From assembly GCF_037126465.1 (NCBI RefSeq), contig NC_088201.1, forward strand, positions 127,038,665 to 127,102,664: a stretch of 64,000 nt of DNA, read 5' to 3'. Below, in pieces: positions 11,587-21,388 of this stretch. How positions within the stretch are numbered: the stretch's first letter is position 1; each line of letters begins with the position of its first letter. The position numbers and the translations under genes were made by a program. Source of the stretch: Ornithodoros turicata (Eukaryota; Arthropoda; Arachnida; Ixodida; Argasidae). A model generated the notes under the pieces. The model saw only the letters and a list, made by a program, of their open reading frames with translations, was not told the DNA's origin and ran no database searches.

Positions 11587-12590
11587 TTCGCTGAACATAA
11601 AGTTTCGATAGATTTATATTCACTTTCCGGTCCCTTTAACTTCCTTGACGTTCAAGTGACATTGACCGACGGGGTCATCTTCACTGACCTCTACCGCAAG
11701 CCTACGGACTCCCAAAAGTATAGTTCTTTTAACAGCTGCCACCCTTGCCACACTAAACTCGCTGTTCCCTACAACAAGGCGCTACGGTATAGACGTATCT
11801 GTTCCAACGCCCTACACAGAAATCTTGATAAACTGAAACGCGCGTTTATCGACCTCAAATTTCCTACAAGCCTACTTCAGAATGCCATTGAAAAAGCCCG
11901 CAATATCGATCACCGAACCTTATTCGAAAAAACGCACTAGACCATCGGACAACGACGCCGTCAACCTCTTTCTAAAGGTAGCTTTCGGCGGGAATGCTCC
12001 AAATACAAACGGTATACTGCACCGCCACCACAGTATTCTTCTCTAGTCGGAGCGGATGGGGCAGATATTTCCCGAACCCCCACACGTTACGTACAGGCGC
12101 GCTCGGAACCTACAGGATTCCCTATTAGGTCAAAAGTTAACAAACGGGATGCTTCTCTGACCGGCTGTCGCCCTTGTAGCGGCAGCAGGTGTCAAATCTG
12201 CAAGCTAATGCAAAGTACTCAGATTGTCAAAAGTACTAATTCCAATTTTTTAATCAAAATCAACGGATATTTTGACTCTAATTACTCTAACATCATCTAC
12301 GTCATTCAGTGTAAAGCATGTGAATGTCAGTATGTGGGACAAAGTAAAACATCCTTCAGAATCAAGTTTAATAACCATAGATCAGACGTTAGCAAGAAGC
12401 CGAAACTTCCTGTTCCCGGCATTTCAAACGGCCGGGCACTCAATAAATGACGTCGCCCTTTTTACTCTTGAATCGAATTTCAATTCTGTACAGATGCAGG
12501 GAGCAACGCTAGTCATATTTGATTTATAAGTTTAAATCCGCAATCAATGAAGATCCCGGTGTACTGTCAACAGTTAGAAACTTGAACTAT
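11587..12590 (+). pseudogene. Penelope-like element, thumb plus GIY-YIG endonuclease
   Basis: The frame enters at about GPFNFLDVQVTLTDG and continues with the PLE hallmark TDLYRKPTDSQKYSSF and the RRICSN block of the thumb and linker. A stop follows at 11938 and the match continues in shifted frames. A cysteine-rich linker (CRPCSGSRCQIC) precedes the endonuclease segment NIIYVIQCKACECQYVGQSK and FNNHRSDV. In PLEs this GIY-YIG nuclease nicks the target site. The frame is broken again after VPGISNGRA, where the homologous copy at 38280 reads on. Only the 3' half of the element is present. Confidence 0.88.
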
Positions 12591-13200
12591 TAGCTATCTT
12601 CCGTCTCGCTGTGTTCGTCTTCTCTTTCAGATAAGGAGGGAGGACATCCCTGCACTGCGGACAATGCTACGGAAAAACCTGGTAGATGACTTCGCCTTAC
12701 ATGGGTTATTGATGAAACAACAGGGTCACGAGAACAACAACGCCCCAAACGACGACTTCCCGAGAAGGCCACCTAAGGCTCCCAAACACGATGACCTAAA
12801 CCCCGGACCACGTGCCCCGGACTCCCAGATAAGGATTTCACCACGGACGAGACCTTTGGAAGAAAGACGATGACCTCCAGCTCTGACTTCAGAAGATCCC
12901 GGAACCTCAGGGCAATGACACCGCACCCGACAGCGACAAACGAACCTTCCAGAGCGTGACTCATCGACGAACGTCAGGTGGCGCAAATACACAATATTAC
13001 GTTAGCAAGCTGAATCCATAAAAGACGTGGACAGTCTTGTTGCCTCTTCTGTCCCGAAGAAGGAGGAGCCTCCCTCCGGAACGTCGACTCTTCTTTTGTA
13101 CCCCATTTCCTAAATAATGTTTTAATTATGTAAAATAAACCTTTCTTTGTATTCTATGAACACCTCAAATCCGTCGCTGTGTCCCCTTCCCTTTCGCTCA
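12591..13200 (+). other. PLE 3' tail
   Basis: Sequence after the PLE stop is related to the tail at 38460-38790: both follow an ATCAATGAAGATCCCGG or ACGAGGACCCTGG block and end in an AT-rich AATAAA-containing run. It carries a degenerate hammerhead-like motif at 13051-13088 (annotated separately). The overlapping open frames on both strands look like chance reading of GC-rich sequence. Confidence 0.5.
13051..13088 (+). ncRNA. degenerate hammerhead-like motif in PLE tail
   Basis: The order is CCGAAGA (core with U4 to C), a GGAGG/CCTCC hairpin, GGA, then ACGTC|GAC. Three bases GTC before the core can pair with GAC after the expected cleavage site. A13 of the canonical GAAA is G. That change is expected to remove activity, so this is probably a relic. 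The same layout appears at 38695-38733. Confidence 0.35.
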
Positions 13201-13247
13201 TATTCCACGTCGCGGCTATTTGATTTTTCATCTTCTGCAATTATATA

Positions 13248-13590
13248 TACACGGTGTCTTTGTTTTTAGGCGATACAGATTTTTCATAAAAAATATATGG
13301 GCTTTAGACATGCTGTTTTCACTTCTATCATCTCTGGGCCGCCAGATGTTCTTGGCCACATGTTGCTCGACCGTCAAATGACTAATTACCTCAAAATCGT
13401 TAATTAACTTTTTAATTATAAAAGCTACGAAGTTGTTCCAATGAGAACATATGTTCCTTTCGATGACCTGATATCGTAGCCGTTTTCAGAACAAAAATCT
13501 GTTCGGTAGATCGTCTGGAAAAAATTCGTGAAGGAAGACCGATTTTTTCTTTATTTTGTTCATTGCGCATCTTCGGAGTCGTCTTCAACC
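13248..13590. repeat. fragment of foldback family B
   Basis: The stretch AACTTTTTAATTATAAAAGC, then CTACGAAGTTG, then CCGTTTTCAGAACAAAAATC, matches the left arm of the foldback element at 14926-15827. The fragment starts at a CACGGTGTCTTTG-like end and is cut off by hammerhead-bearing repeat sequence. No opposite arm follows. Confidence 0.7.
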
Positions 13591-13602
13591 GTCACCATGC
13601 CA

Positions 13603-13647
13603 GTACTGGAGAGCTGTTTCGGCCTTCTTGGGCCTCATCAGCAGTAT
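13603..13647 (-). ncRNA. type I hammerhead ribozyme motif
   Basis: On the minus strand: stem I TACTG pairs with CAGTA, core CTGATGA, stem II GGCC/GGCC with loop CAAGAA, then GAAA, a short stem III and a CTC site. All conserved core bases are present. Stem III has one mismatch (CAG/CTC), which may weaken it. Hammerheads cleave their own RNA and can religate it. Confidence 0.7.
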
Positions 13648-13903
13648 GCAGGCAGGCAACGTTTGAGCGGATGGCGTCAGAAGGCCAAGAAGGCCGAAAC
13701 AGCTGTCCAGTACTGGCATGGCGACGTTCCACTTACAAACATATGCTATACGTACAGCCAAACAGCTCCTGCTAATTTTTTTCCCCTTATACACTTGACT
13801 GGCTTTGCACTGGGCTTTCAGAGGTGTCTTAAGACACCCTGACGGGAGGCATCACGTGCCACGTGTCCTTCTGACGCCATCCGCTCAAACGTTGCCTGCC
13901 TGC

Positions 13904-13948
13904 GTATTCCTGATGAGACCCAAGAAGGCCGAAACAGCTGTCCAATGC
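13904..13948 (+). ncRNA. hammerhead ribozyme motif, slightly decayed
   Basis: Plus strand: core CTGATGA, stem II GACC/GGCC with one mismatch, GAAA, palindromic stem III CAGCTG and cleavage site GTC. Stem I (GTATTC with CAATGC) pairs at five of six positions. The core is complete, so weak activity is possible. Confidence 0.6.
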
Positions 13949-14042
13949 TGGCATGGCGACGTTTGACTTGCAAACATATGCTATACGTGCAGCCAAAGAG
14001 CCCCCGATAATTTTTTTCCCATTTTCCGTTATACATTATACA

Positions 14043-14919
14043 CAGGGTGTCCCAGAAAACGTGTCATTGAATTATAATAAAACAAAACTACACCACCTAG
14101 AGTCATACGGTCAATGGCATTTGTTCTTACTGGGTTTTTGCCACCTCCTCATGTGATTGTCGCGTAACGTAAGTTTAATTATGTAAATTTTTGCGAGCTT
14201 AAGTAGGAAATTTGCCTAGTAAAGGTCACTTTTTTACCCACGAATGTGAAGAGCGTGTCTAATTGAGTCAAATAAAGGATAATTGACAGGTATATTCAGG
14301 AGCTATCCCATCGGAAAAAATAGCCGAACATCATGCTCTACGGAGGTCGCACAGAATAGCGCACGATGAATTTTTCAGCGCAATCTTTGTCAGTCCGACG
14401 AAAGGAGGTTGGAAACCCAGCCCTCCCCGACATCGCAGAAAGAGATAAAAGAGGCACGGCTTTTCACGTCCGATTTTCGCTGGGATAATGCTTTCCCTCT
14501 CCCAATTTTAGGAACTGTTACTTTTTCTACTATTATTCTGTGGGCTGGCTTTGGAACCTCCTTTCGTCGCACTGAGAGCGATTGCGCTCAAAAAGTCATC
14601 GCGCGCTATGCCCGGTGCTCCGAAAAGTATGATATTCGGCTATTTTTTCCGATGGGAAAGCTCGTGAATATCACTGTGAATTATCATAAATTTGAATGAA
14701 TTCGGCACGCTCTTCATATTGGTGGGGTAAAAAAGTGACATTCACTTGGCAAATTTCCGAGGTCAGTTCGCAAATATTTACATAATTAAACTTGGAGTAC
14801 ACGACATTCACATTAGGTTGTGGCAAAAACCTAATAAGAACAAATGCTGTTGACCGCATGATTCTAGGTGGCGTAGTTTTTTTATTATAATTCAATGACA
14901 CGTTTTCGGGGACACCCTG
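14043..14919. repeat. foldback DNA element, family A
   Basis: Long inverted arms: the left end CAGGGTGTCCCAGAAAACGT and the right end inverse with CACGTTTTCGGGGACACCCTG, followed inward by matching AATTATAATAAAAC and CACCTAGA blocks and, deeper, GGTAGGAAATTTG-like and AAAAATAGCCGAACATCAT blocks. The centre holds non-coding sequence. Ends next to TA suggest a Tc1/mariner-type mobiliser. A fragment of the same family lies at 43141-43400 inside the LINE region. Confidence 0.8.
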
Positions 14920-14925
14920 TATGTA

Positions 14926-15827
14926 CGGGGTGTCCACGCTAAGTGTGAACAGATTTTTAAAAAATATATCAATCGCTTTTTCCGAGATGAAATCAATGGC
15001 AATATAGCATATGCTGAAGGGCACTCCCTAGGGGGCATTAACGGACTCCTTAGGCAATGTCTTAATTAACTTTCAATAATTAACTTTTTAATTATAAAAG
15101 CTACGAAGTTGCTCCAATGAGAACATCTCATCTCTTCGGTCACCAGATACCAAAGCCGTTTTCAGAACAAAAATCCGTTAGATAGATAGATCGTCCGCAA
15201 AAAATTCATGAAGGAACGCCATTTTTTTCTTTATTTTATTCATTGCGCATCTCTAGAGACGCGTCTTTCCTTCGCCCCCAATAGGAGAGGATGAAAGAGC
15301 ACACTATCCCCTCTTGCGTCCTGGAAAAAGATTACAAGAAAACAGAAAATGCAGCCCAAGATAAGGGCAGTCGCGATAGAGTCACCCGATAGATTTGTGT
15401 TTTTGTTTTGTTTCCGCAAGTTAAATCTAATCTTCGACGCATGAGGCGGCACTGTGCTCTTTCACTCTCTCACACTGGGGGCAAAGGAAAGCCGCTTCTT
15501 TGAAGATGCGCAATAAACCAAATAAAGAGAAAAATGGCGTTCCTTCACGAATTTTTTGCGGACGATCTACCAAACGAATTTTTGTTCTGAAAACGGTTTT
15601 GGTATCTGGACGCCGAAGAGATCAGATGTTCTCATTGCAGCAACTTCGTAGCTTTTATAAATAAAAAGTTAATTATTGAAAGTTAATTAAGACATTGCCT
15701 TAGGAGTCTGTTAATGCCCCCCTAGGGAGCGCCCTTCAGCATATGCTATATTGCAATTGATTTCATCTCGGAAAAAGTGATTGATATATTTTTAAAAAAT
15801 CTGTTCACACTTAGCGTGGACACCCTG
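14926..15827. repeat. foldback DNA element, family B
   Basis: Inverted arms of about 350 bases start GGGGTGTCCACGCTAAGTGT and end with the inverse ACACTTAGCGTGGACACCCTG. Shared inner blocks are CATATGCTGAAGGGC, AACTTTTTAATTATAAAAGC, CCGTTTTCAGAACAAAAATC and GTGAAGGAACGCC. Copies or fragments also occur at 13248-13590, 19685-20079 and 36345-38092, so this is the commonest foldback family here. It carries no transposase. Confidence 0.85.
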
Positions 15828-15833
15828 TGTATA

Positions 15834-15919
15834 TGTGACGAAGGAACGGAGCGATCAGTGAATCGGAGAACGAACATATGTTCATTGCGCGCGCTGCACC
15901 TCCTCTTTTATACGTCACA
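15834..15919 (-). repeat. Ty3 element LTR (3' LTR, 86 bp)
   Basis: It runs TGTGACGAAGGAACGGAGCG to TATACGTCACA, with perfect TGTGACG/CGTCACA inverted ends. In element orientation it starts right after a G-rich polypurine tract (complement of 15920-15934) and contains TATAAAAG. It matches 19599-19684 with about five differences. 86 bp is unusually short for a Ty3 LTR. Confidence 0.85.
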
Positions 15920-15960
15920 CTCCCCCCCCCCCCTCCAAGAGAAAAGCGAGTAGGGGAATG

Positions 15961-16293
15961 TTAGAGGCGTAGTTTACTAACGTGGACGATGTCGGTTATC
16001 CGCCCAAGAGGTAAGATGAAGCGGTCGATTTCATAATTAACAGGTGAAATCTTGTGAAGTATGGTGTAGGGTCCTTCCATGACAGTAGCGAGCTTCCCAC
16101 GGTTGTGGTGCCACGGGGTCACATAGACTACGGTGTCTCCCGGGGAGAAATCAGCTGGAGGAAATTTTCGGTCGTAGATTACTTTGTTTTTCTGGTGGTA
16201 GGCAAGAGAATTGCGCACCGCTTGCCTACGGGCTTCGGCGAGGGACGGGATGTTGTCAGAGATGTGAAGATCGTACGAAGGGACGCCGTGCAT
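15961..16293 (-). pseudogene. Ty3 integrase C-terminal part
   Basis: A frame with AEARRQAVRNSLAYHQKNK, DRKFPPADFSPGDTVVYV and the GPYTIL...VNYEI pattern of the integrase C-terminal (GPY/F-like) domain, ending VHVSKLRL just before the polypurine tract. It joins the upstream integrase through a frameshift near 16290. The polypurine tract and 3' LTR follow at once, as expected. Confidence 0.85.
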
Positions 16294-16948
16294 TAAATAT
16301 GACGGAGCAAAACGGGACTTCGTGCGGGGTGCGGTTGTATTCGGCGACTACTTGCATAAGAAGCTGGTGCCAAGGGATCCTGGGTTGTTCCTGAATTTTG
16401 CACTTGAGTCGGTCGACGATAGTTTGATTCGTGCGCTCATTGAGGCCATTGCACTGGGGGCGACCGGTCGATGTGAATAATTGATGGACGTTCCGATTTT
16501 TCAGGAACCGCTTGAAGGTGTTGGCGAGAAACCCGGTGCCTCGGTCGGAGAGAAAGCAGCGAGGGGTGGCAGTCGCAAAAACTTCTCGAAGACAAGAGAT
16601 GTACGCGTCGGCGGTCTCATGCTTCTGCGCAAATGCCCAGGCGTATCGTCTGGCATGGTCAACGATCAAGTGAATAAACCGTTTGGTAGAACCGTATCCA
16701 GCGAATCCCCCGATGGTATCCATTGCAATGAGGTCGACGGGTTCCCCAACTGGTGGCAGAGCATCCAAGAGTCCAAATTTCTTCAGTTTCGACTTTTTGC
16801 ATCGCTGACAGGTATCACAGTGACGAATGAAATTGGAAACATCGTTGGTGATGTCAGGCCAGTAGTACTGGGGAGATATAAGACCGAAAGTTTTTTCGCA
16901 CCCCAATATGCCCAAAGTCGTGGTGAGCTTTGTGGAGAAGTGGCTCAC
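16256..16948 (-). pseudogene. Ty3 integrase, zinc finger and catalytic core
   Basis: The frame contains HCDTCQRCKK (Cys pair of the HHCC finger) and the DDE core: AMDTIGGF, LSDRGTGFLANTF and NERTNQTI. The last is the usual E-containing helix. The first His pair of the finger lies in the preceding frame (HKAHHDFGHIG near 16960), so a frameshift splits the zinc finger itself. Integrase inserts the cDNA copy into the genome. It cannot be made intact from this copy. Confidence 0.88.
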
Positions 16949-18870
16949 GAATCGAAGGTGCGACGTAGATTTTGCGTAGGGCGCGTTTTCGTACTATGGG
17001 GACACCGTTTTGCAAGGTATACGCACCGTCAGGTAGGTCACAGGAGGCGTTTTGGAGCTCCAGAGTGGAGAGTAGGCTGATCACTGGTGATCGGGATAAG
17101 GCCTCGGCCTCGACGTTGGCCGAACCCGGCTGATGTTTGAAGGTGAAGTCGTACATGGACAGCTTGAGAGACCACCGAAAAAGACGCCCTGTAGGACGCT
17201 TGATGGTCTTCAACCACTGGAGCGCCGCGTGGTCTGTGAGCACTGTGAAGTGGCTGCCGTGCAAGTAGAAGTACCACTTGGCAACAGCGTCAACGATGGC
17301 CAAGCACTCTAGTTCAGTAGCAGTGTAATTCGTTTCGTGTTTCAAGAGTTTGCGAGAATGGTAGGCTATCGGATGGTCTTTTCCGTCATCGCCTACTTGC
17401 TTCAGTACCGCACCAACGTCGGTGAGAGAGGCATCACAGAAAAGGGTACAAGGTTTGGATGGGTCGAATATGTGAAGCACAGGGGCTTCCGTGAGGCGGG
17501 CCTTCAGAGCTGCGGCATGGCATTCAGGTGACCAGTGACACTGGGTGTCCTTGTTGAGGAGTTCCGTGAGGGGAAGACAAGTGTCGCTGAAATGATCGAT
17601 GTACTCTTTGTAGACATTGACAGTACCCAGAAAACGTTGCAAATCCTTGACGCACTGTGGAGCTGGGAATTTGCGTACGGCATCGACGTTGGATTGCTTA
17701 GGTGATAGTGTGCCATAACAAATGGTGTGGCCGAGGTAATCGATGCGAGTGCGCGCAAACTGGCACTTCTTAAGTTTCAGTTTGACGTTTTCAGCTTGCA
17801 GTGCTGCTAACAGACTGTCAAGGCTCGTGAGGGGTTCTTCAAACGTAGGCGCGTGGACGACTATGTCGTCAAAATAGTTGACAACGTTGCGAAGGTGGTG
17901 TTTGGCAATGATGTTCCTGATGGCTCTCTGGAAGGTTGCCGGAGCATTCTTCAGACCGAATGGCATGACAAGCCATTCATAGTGACCCGTGGGTGTGACA
18001 TACGCTGTCTTATGAATGTCGTCTGGTCGCATAGGAACATGCCAATATCCGGAGGTAATGTCCAATGGGCTGTAGTAGCGTGAGGGCCCAAGAGAGTCAA
18101 GCACATCGTCAATACGGGGTATGGGCTGGTAGTCAGGCACTGTTACGGCGTTGAGTTTCCGGTAATCAATACACATTCGAGTACGGCCTTCACCTTTCTT
18201 TTCCGCCAGTATGTCGGGAGCGGCATACGGAGACAAGGATGGTCGTATAAGGCCTTGGTTAAGGAGTGACTCCACCTGTGTGTCGATCTGCGCTCTGTCT
18301 CTGTCTGTCTGCGAGGTTCGGTACGGTGATCTGGGAATCGGGATTTCGCGCATGAGCGTGATAGAGTGCTGCTCAGTGCCGATGGACCCAATGTCAGTTT
18401 GAGACTTGGAGAAAATCGAGTCGTATTTCCGAAGAAGCGCATCAAGTAGATGTTGTTGCGCTATCGGCAAGGAGTCGTCTTTGATGCAACCCTCACTGGA
18501 GCTTGGTGTATCTTGAGGGGGTGCCTCGTGCTTGAGCGTTCGGGTTGAAAGATCAAGGGAAAGGTTGAAGTCTGAAGCGTAGTCGAGGCCAAGAAGGAAT
18601 TCCGCCGTCATACCACGGAGCACATGAACTTGAGCACATGAACATGAGCCAATTTTTAAATGAATGCGGACGCGACCCAAGGTTTGTGTGGGAGATGTAA
18701 CCTGTTGAACTGCGATGCTGCAATTCCTTAGGAGTTGAAGTTTGAGTCTCTTGTAAATGTGTTCACTGATGCAAGAAATTGTGGCTCCCGTATTCAGAAA
18801 TGCAGTAACAGGATTCCCATTAATGAATGCGTTGAAATGAATTACTGAAACCTTGGATCGCTGTCCCCGT
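16854..18870 (-). pseudogene. Ty3 protease, reverse transcriptase, RNase H
   Basis: Reading leftward, the protease starts around 18870 with FLNTGATIS; the family motif is D(T/S)GA, so the catalytic Asp is Asn here. The ILLGLDY-type flap end (FLLGLDYASDF) follows. The reverse transcriptase shows RMCIDYRKLN, PLDITSGYWHVPM, MPFGLKNAPATFQR and the YFDDIVV box. RNase H shows FCDASLTD, TELECLAIVDA and LTDHAALQWL. The last RNase H acid, usually in ADALSR, reads EAEALSR. The reverse transcriptase and RNase H read as one open frame from about 18680. The protease start lies upstream of that frame's first Met. Confidence 0.9.
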
Positions 18871-19557
18871 TTCCCTGGTCAGGTCCGAGGCCAGAGACCG
18901 AGTGTCGGTTAGGGCAGGCGTTGTGCCAGTGAAACTGCTGGGAGAGCCCAAGGGACGCGCAGTGCCTGCATTCCGTGTTAGGAATGTTGGGATGCATTTG
19001 CAGGGTGTCAGCCGCTGGGACGTACTTTCGGGGTTGCGATTGGCTGTAAGTGCTTCGCGACTTCTGACGATTTAAAGCAATATCGATTCTCTAGGAGGCT
19101 CGAAACCAATCCGTGGAAGATTTAATGTTCAATCCTGCGAAGGCAAGCTCATAGTCTGGTAGAAGACCGTCTGTCAGACCAGAAACTACGTGAGCGGCCG
19201 TGAGTCCTGCGGAGTCGCCGAGCCTTCGTTTTCTTCATAATATGACTCGATCGACTGGTCCCTGTGCTGTCGATAATGAATAAACGCGCGGAAACGGTCT
19301 GCAGCCGATGTTGCGAAGCGGAGACCCATGCGGGATTTGATGTCCTCCCACGTCTCGTTGGTGTCAAAAATTTTGTTTAGATACCACCGGCAAGCTTCGC
19401 CTTCAACATATTCGCTGAAATTCTGTACCTTTTCGTTGTCGGTCCAGTTGCAGGAATCAGCCTTCGACACGAAAAGACGGAGCCATTTCTGGATGGGCAC
19501 GCTGCCTGCCTCCCCGTCATATTTGGGAATCACAAGTGGTTGGTGTTTCGGTGGCAT
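18871..19557 (-). pseudogene. Ty3 gag with zinc knuckle
   Basis: Gag starts at 19557 with MPPKHQPLVIPKYDGEAG and the conserved capsid-like W and L blocks (KWLRLFVSKAD, EGEACRWYLNKI, NETWEDIKSRM). The open frame ends at 19186. Further downstream on the same strand a knuckle-like CRHCASLGLSQQFHWHNAC lies in another frame near 18950, just before protease. Gag packages element RNA. It is broken here by at least one shift. Confidence 0.75.
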
Positions 19558-19598
19558 GCTGTAGGCGGCTTGGCTTCAGGGTTTATCCTGTCGACTCA

Positions 19599-19684
19599 TG
19601 TGACGAAGGAACGGAGCGATCAGTCAATCGGAGAACGAACATACGTTTATTGCGCGCGCTGCACCTCCTCTTTTATACGTAGCA
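19599..19684 (-). repeat. Ty3 element LTR (5' LTR)
   Basis: Matches the 15834-15919 LTR apart from a few substitutions. Its outer end reads CGTAGCA instead of CGTCACA. In element orientation it precedes gag by about 40 bases, where a primer site would lie. I could not assign the tRNA. Confidence 0.8.
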
Positions 19685-20079
19685 CCAAAACCGTTTTCAG
19701 AACAAAAATTCGTTCAGTAGATCGTCCGCAAAAAATTCGTGAAGGAACGCCATTTTTTCTTTATTTGGTTTATTGCGCATCTTCAAAGAAGCGGCTCTCC
19801 TTTACCCCCAGTGTGAGAGTGAAAGAGCACAGAAAGAGCACAAAACGGTTTTGGTATCTGGTGACCGAAGCGATCAGATGTTCTCATTGGAGCAACTTCG
19901 TAGCTTTTATAATTAAAAAGTTCATTATTGAAAGTTAATTAAGACATTGCCTTAGGAGTCTGTTAATGCCCCCCTAGGGAGTGCCCTTCAGCATATGCTA
20001 TATTGCAATTGATTTCATCTCGGAAAAAGTGATTGATATATTTAAAAAAAAACTGTTCACACTTAGCGTGGACACCCTG
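19685..20079. repeat. foldback element family B, left end missing
   Basis: Begins inside the left arm (CCAAAACCGTTTTCAG) directly at the LTR and continues to the proper right end ACACTTAGCGTGGACACCCTG. The spacer between its arms is very short compared with the 14926 copy. Confidence 0.8.
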
Positions 20080-20302
20080 TATATATTTGTTTACAATCAA
20101 GCGTTCCACAATCCCACCAGTGGACGGCCGTTTGAGGGATGTGACTCGCTCTAGGGTCGGCACGAACACTGTGTCTCTGCAAGACATCAATGTTGCAGGG
20201 TGTTAGCAACACCTCAGCAACGCCAGAGGTGTTGCTATCACCCTGCAATGTCTTGCAGAGACACAGTGTTTGTGCCGACCCTAGAGCGTGTCCCATCCCT
20301 AC

Positions 20303-20347
20303 GCTGTGCCGATGAGAGCCAACTAGCTCGAAACGGCCGTCCACAGC
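20303..20347 (+). ncRNA. type I hammerhead ribozyme motif, family C copy 1
   Basis: Stem I GCTGTG pairs perfectly with CACAGC. The core is CCGATGA (U4 to C), stem II GAGC/GCTC with loop CAACTA, then GAAA, palindromic stem III CGGCCG without a loop, and site GTC. The one core substitution may reduce activity. The loopless stem III implies that two molecules pair to form an active dimer. Confidence 0.7.
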
Positions 20348-20540
20348 TGGGATTGTGGCACGCTTGACTTGTTAACATATGCCTCAGTGCAGCCATGGAG
20401 CATTAGCTCATTTTTATATTTGTATCTGTACTTACTGGCCTTGGACTGCGGCCGCCAGAGGTGTTGCTAACACCGTGCAACATTGATGTCTTGTAGAGAG
20501 ACAGTGTTTGTGCCGACCCTACAGCGTGTCACATCCCTAC

Positions 20541-20585
20541 GCTGTGCCGATGAGAGCCAACTAGCTCGAAACGGCCGTCCACAGC
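20541..20585 (+). ncRNA. type I hammerhead ribozyme motif, family C copy 2
   Basis: Same sequence elements as the copy 238 bp upstream: GCTGTG/CACAGC stem I, CCGATGA, GAGC/GCTC stem II, GAAA, CGGCCG, GTC. Conservation of all pairing partners between the two copies supports this as a real RNA fold. Confidence 0.7.
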
Positions 20586-20662
20586 TGGGATTGTGGCACG
20601 CTTGACTTGTAAACATAGGCCTCACATGCAGCCATGGAGCATTAGCTCATTTTTATATTTGT

Positions 20663-20680
20663 ATCTATCTATCTATCTTA

Positions 20681-20727
<47 letters not shown>
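20663..20727. repeat. compound microsatellite (ATCT)n(TC)n(TA)n
   Basis: Simple runs of ATCT, then TC, then TA separate hammerhead families C and B. Length is likely to vary between individuals. Confidence 0.95.
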
Positions 20728-20749
20728 GCAATTTGATCGTGCACTCCCA

Positions 20750-20794
20750 GCCAAGAACAGCTGTTTCGCTCTAATTGGAGCTCGTCAGCCTGGC
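20750..20794 (-). ncRNA. hammerhead ribozyme motif, family B unit 1
   Basis: Minus strand: stem I GCCAGG/CTTGGC (one G-U), core CTGACGA, stem II GCTC/GAGC with loop CAATTA, GAAA, stem III CAGCTG. The cleavage triplet is GTT rather than GTC in this unit, which still fits the NUH rule. Confidence 0.72.
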
Positions 20795-20983
20795 GTAGGG
20801 AAGTGACACGATCTTCTGTCGGCACAACAGTGCGTCTCGGCGAGACGTCAATGTTCCACGGTGACGACGCCACCTGTGGAGGCCGCAGTGCAAGCCGGCA
20901 AGTACATATAAAAAGTAAAAAAACAGCCGAAGCTCTGTAGCTGCACGTTGAGCATATGTTTACAATTTGATCGTGCACTCCCA

Positions 20984-21028
20984 GCCAAGGACAGCTGTTT
21001 CTCTCTACTTGGAGCTCGTCAGCCTGGC
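20984..21028 (-). ncRNA. hammerhead ribozyme motif, family B unit 2
   Basis: As unit 1, with GTC at the cleavage site. Stem II closes GCTC with GAGA, so the pair next to the core is lost (G opposite A). This unit may be less active. Confidence 0.65.
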
Positions 21029-21217
21029 GTAGGGAAGTGACACGATCTTCTGTTGGCACAACAGTGCGTCTCGGCGAGACGTCAATGTTCCACGGTGACG
21101 ACGCCACCTGTGGAGGCCGCAGTGCAAGCCGGCAAGTACATATAAAAAGTAATAAAATAGCCGAAGCTCTGTAGCTGCACGTTGAGCATATGTTTACAAT
21201 TTGATCGTGCACTCCCA

Positions 21218-21262
21218 GTCAAGGACAGCTGTTTCGCTCTACTTGGAGCTCGTCAGCCTGGC
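21218..21262 (-). ncRNA. hammerhead ribozyme motif, family B unit 3
   Basis: Complete core CTGACGA and GAAA, stem II GCTC/GAGC, palindromic stem III CAGCTG, site GTC. Stem I reads GCCAGG with CTTGAC, one change from the other units. Confidence 0.7.
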
Positions 21263-21388
21263 GTAGGGAAGTGACACGGTCTTGGGTCGGCACAACAGTG
21301 CGTCTCGGCGAGACGTCAATGTTCCACGGTGACGACGCCACCTGTGGAGGCCGCAGTGCAAGCCAGCAAGTACAAATAAAAAAATTAT

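Larger units (their letters stand above)
13591..14036. repeat. hammerhead repeat family A, inverted pair
   Basis: Two units in opposite orientation share GCCAGTACTGGA, AGCTGTTTCGGCC, CAAACGTYGCCTGCCTGC and a GACGCCATCCGCTCAAACG block with the tandem array at 39891-40870. The left unit is truncated and reads on the minus strand. The right unit reads on the plus strand with a CATATGCTATACGTGCAGCC box. A 3' half ribozyme without its first core lies between them at 13670-13716. Confidence 0.75.
15834..19684 (-). mobile_element. Ty3/gypsy retrotransposon, decayed, both LTRs
   Basis: A minus-strand element of 3.85 kb with 86-bp LTRs, gag, protease, reverse transcriptase, RNase H and integrase in the normal Ty3 order. 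It has at least two frameshifts in integrase, breaks between gag and pol, and a protease active-site change. The flanks do not form a target duplication: the left flank is the end of one foldback B element and the right flank is the inside of another. That suggests recombination or rearrangement after insertion. Short LTRs recall mag-type elements, but I did not establish the lineage. Confidence 0.85.
20090..20662. repeat. hammerhead repeat family C: palindrome plus tandem unit
   Basis: A unit of 238 bp occurs as a left inverted partial copy (20100-20205) and two plus-strand copies (around 20303 and 20541). Shared blocks include GTGTTGCTAACACC, GAGACACAGTGTTTGTGCCG and AACATATGCCTCA followed by GCAGCCATGGAGC. 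The inverted left copy lacks exactly the stem I/stem II part of the ribozyme while keeping AAACGGCCGTCCACT. Its box AACATATG...GTGCAGCC is shared with families A and B, which suggests common ancestry. Confidence 0.8.

Noticed and set aside
4920..12590. The PLE pieces at 4920-5563 and 11587-12590 as one element split by 6 kb
   Set aside because: Their protein ranges overlap by about a dozen residues around the GPxN block and the overlapping DNA differs at many sites, so they are separate copies.
16481..17080. Plus-strand 199-codon frame opposite the Ty3 integrase
   Set aside because: It mirrors the integrase coding strand and has no domain of its own.
20673..21212. Minus-strand 179-codon frame as a repetitive protein
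   Set aside because: It is a translation of two tandem hammerhead units because 234 is divisible by 3; no sign of protein selection.
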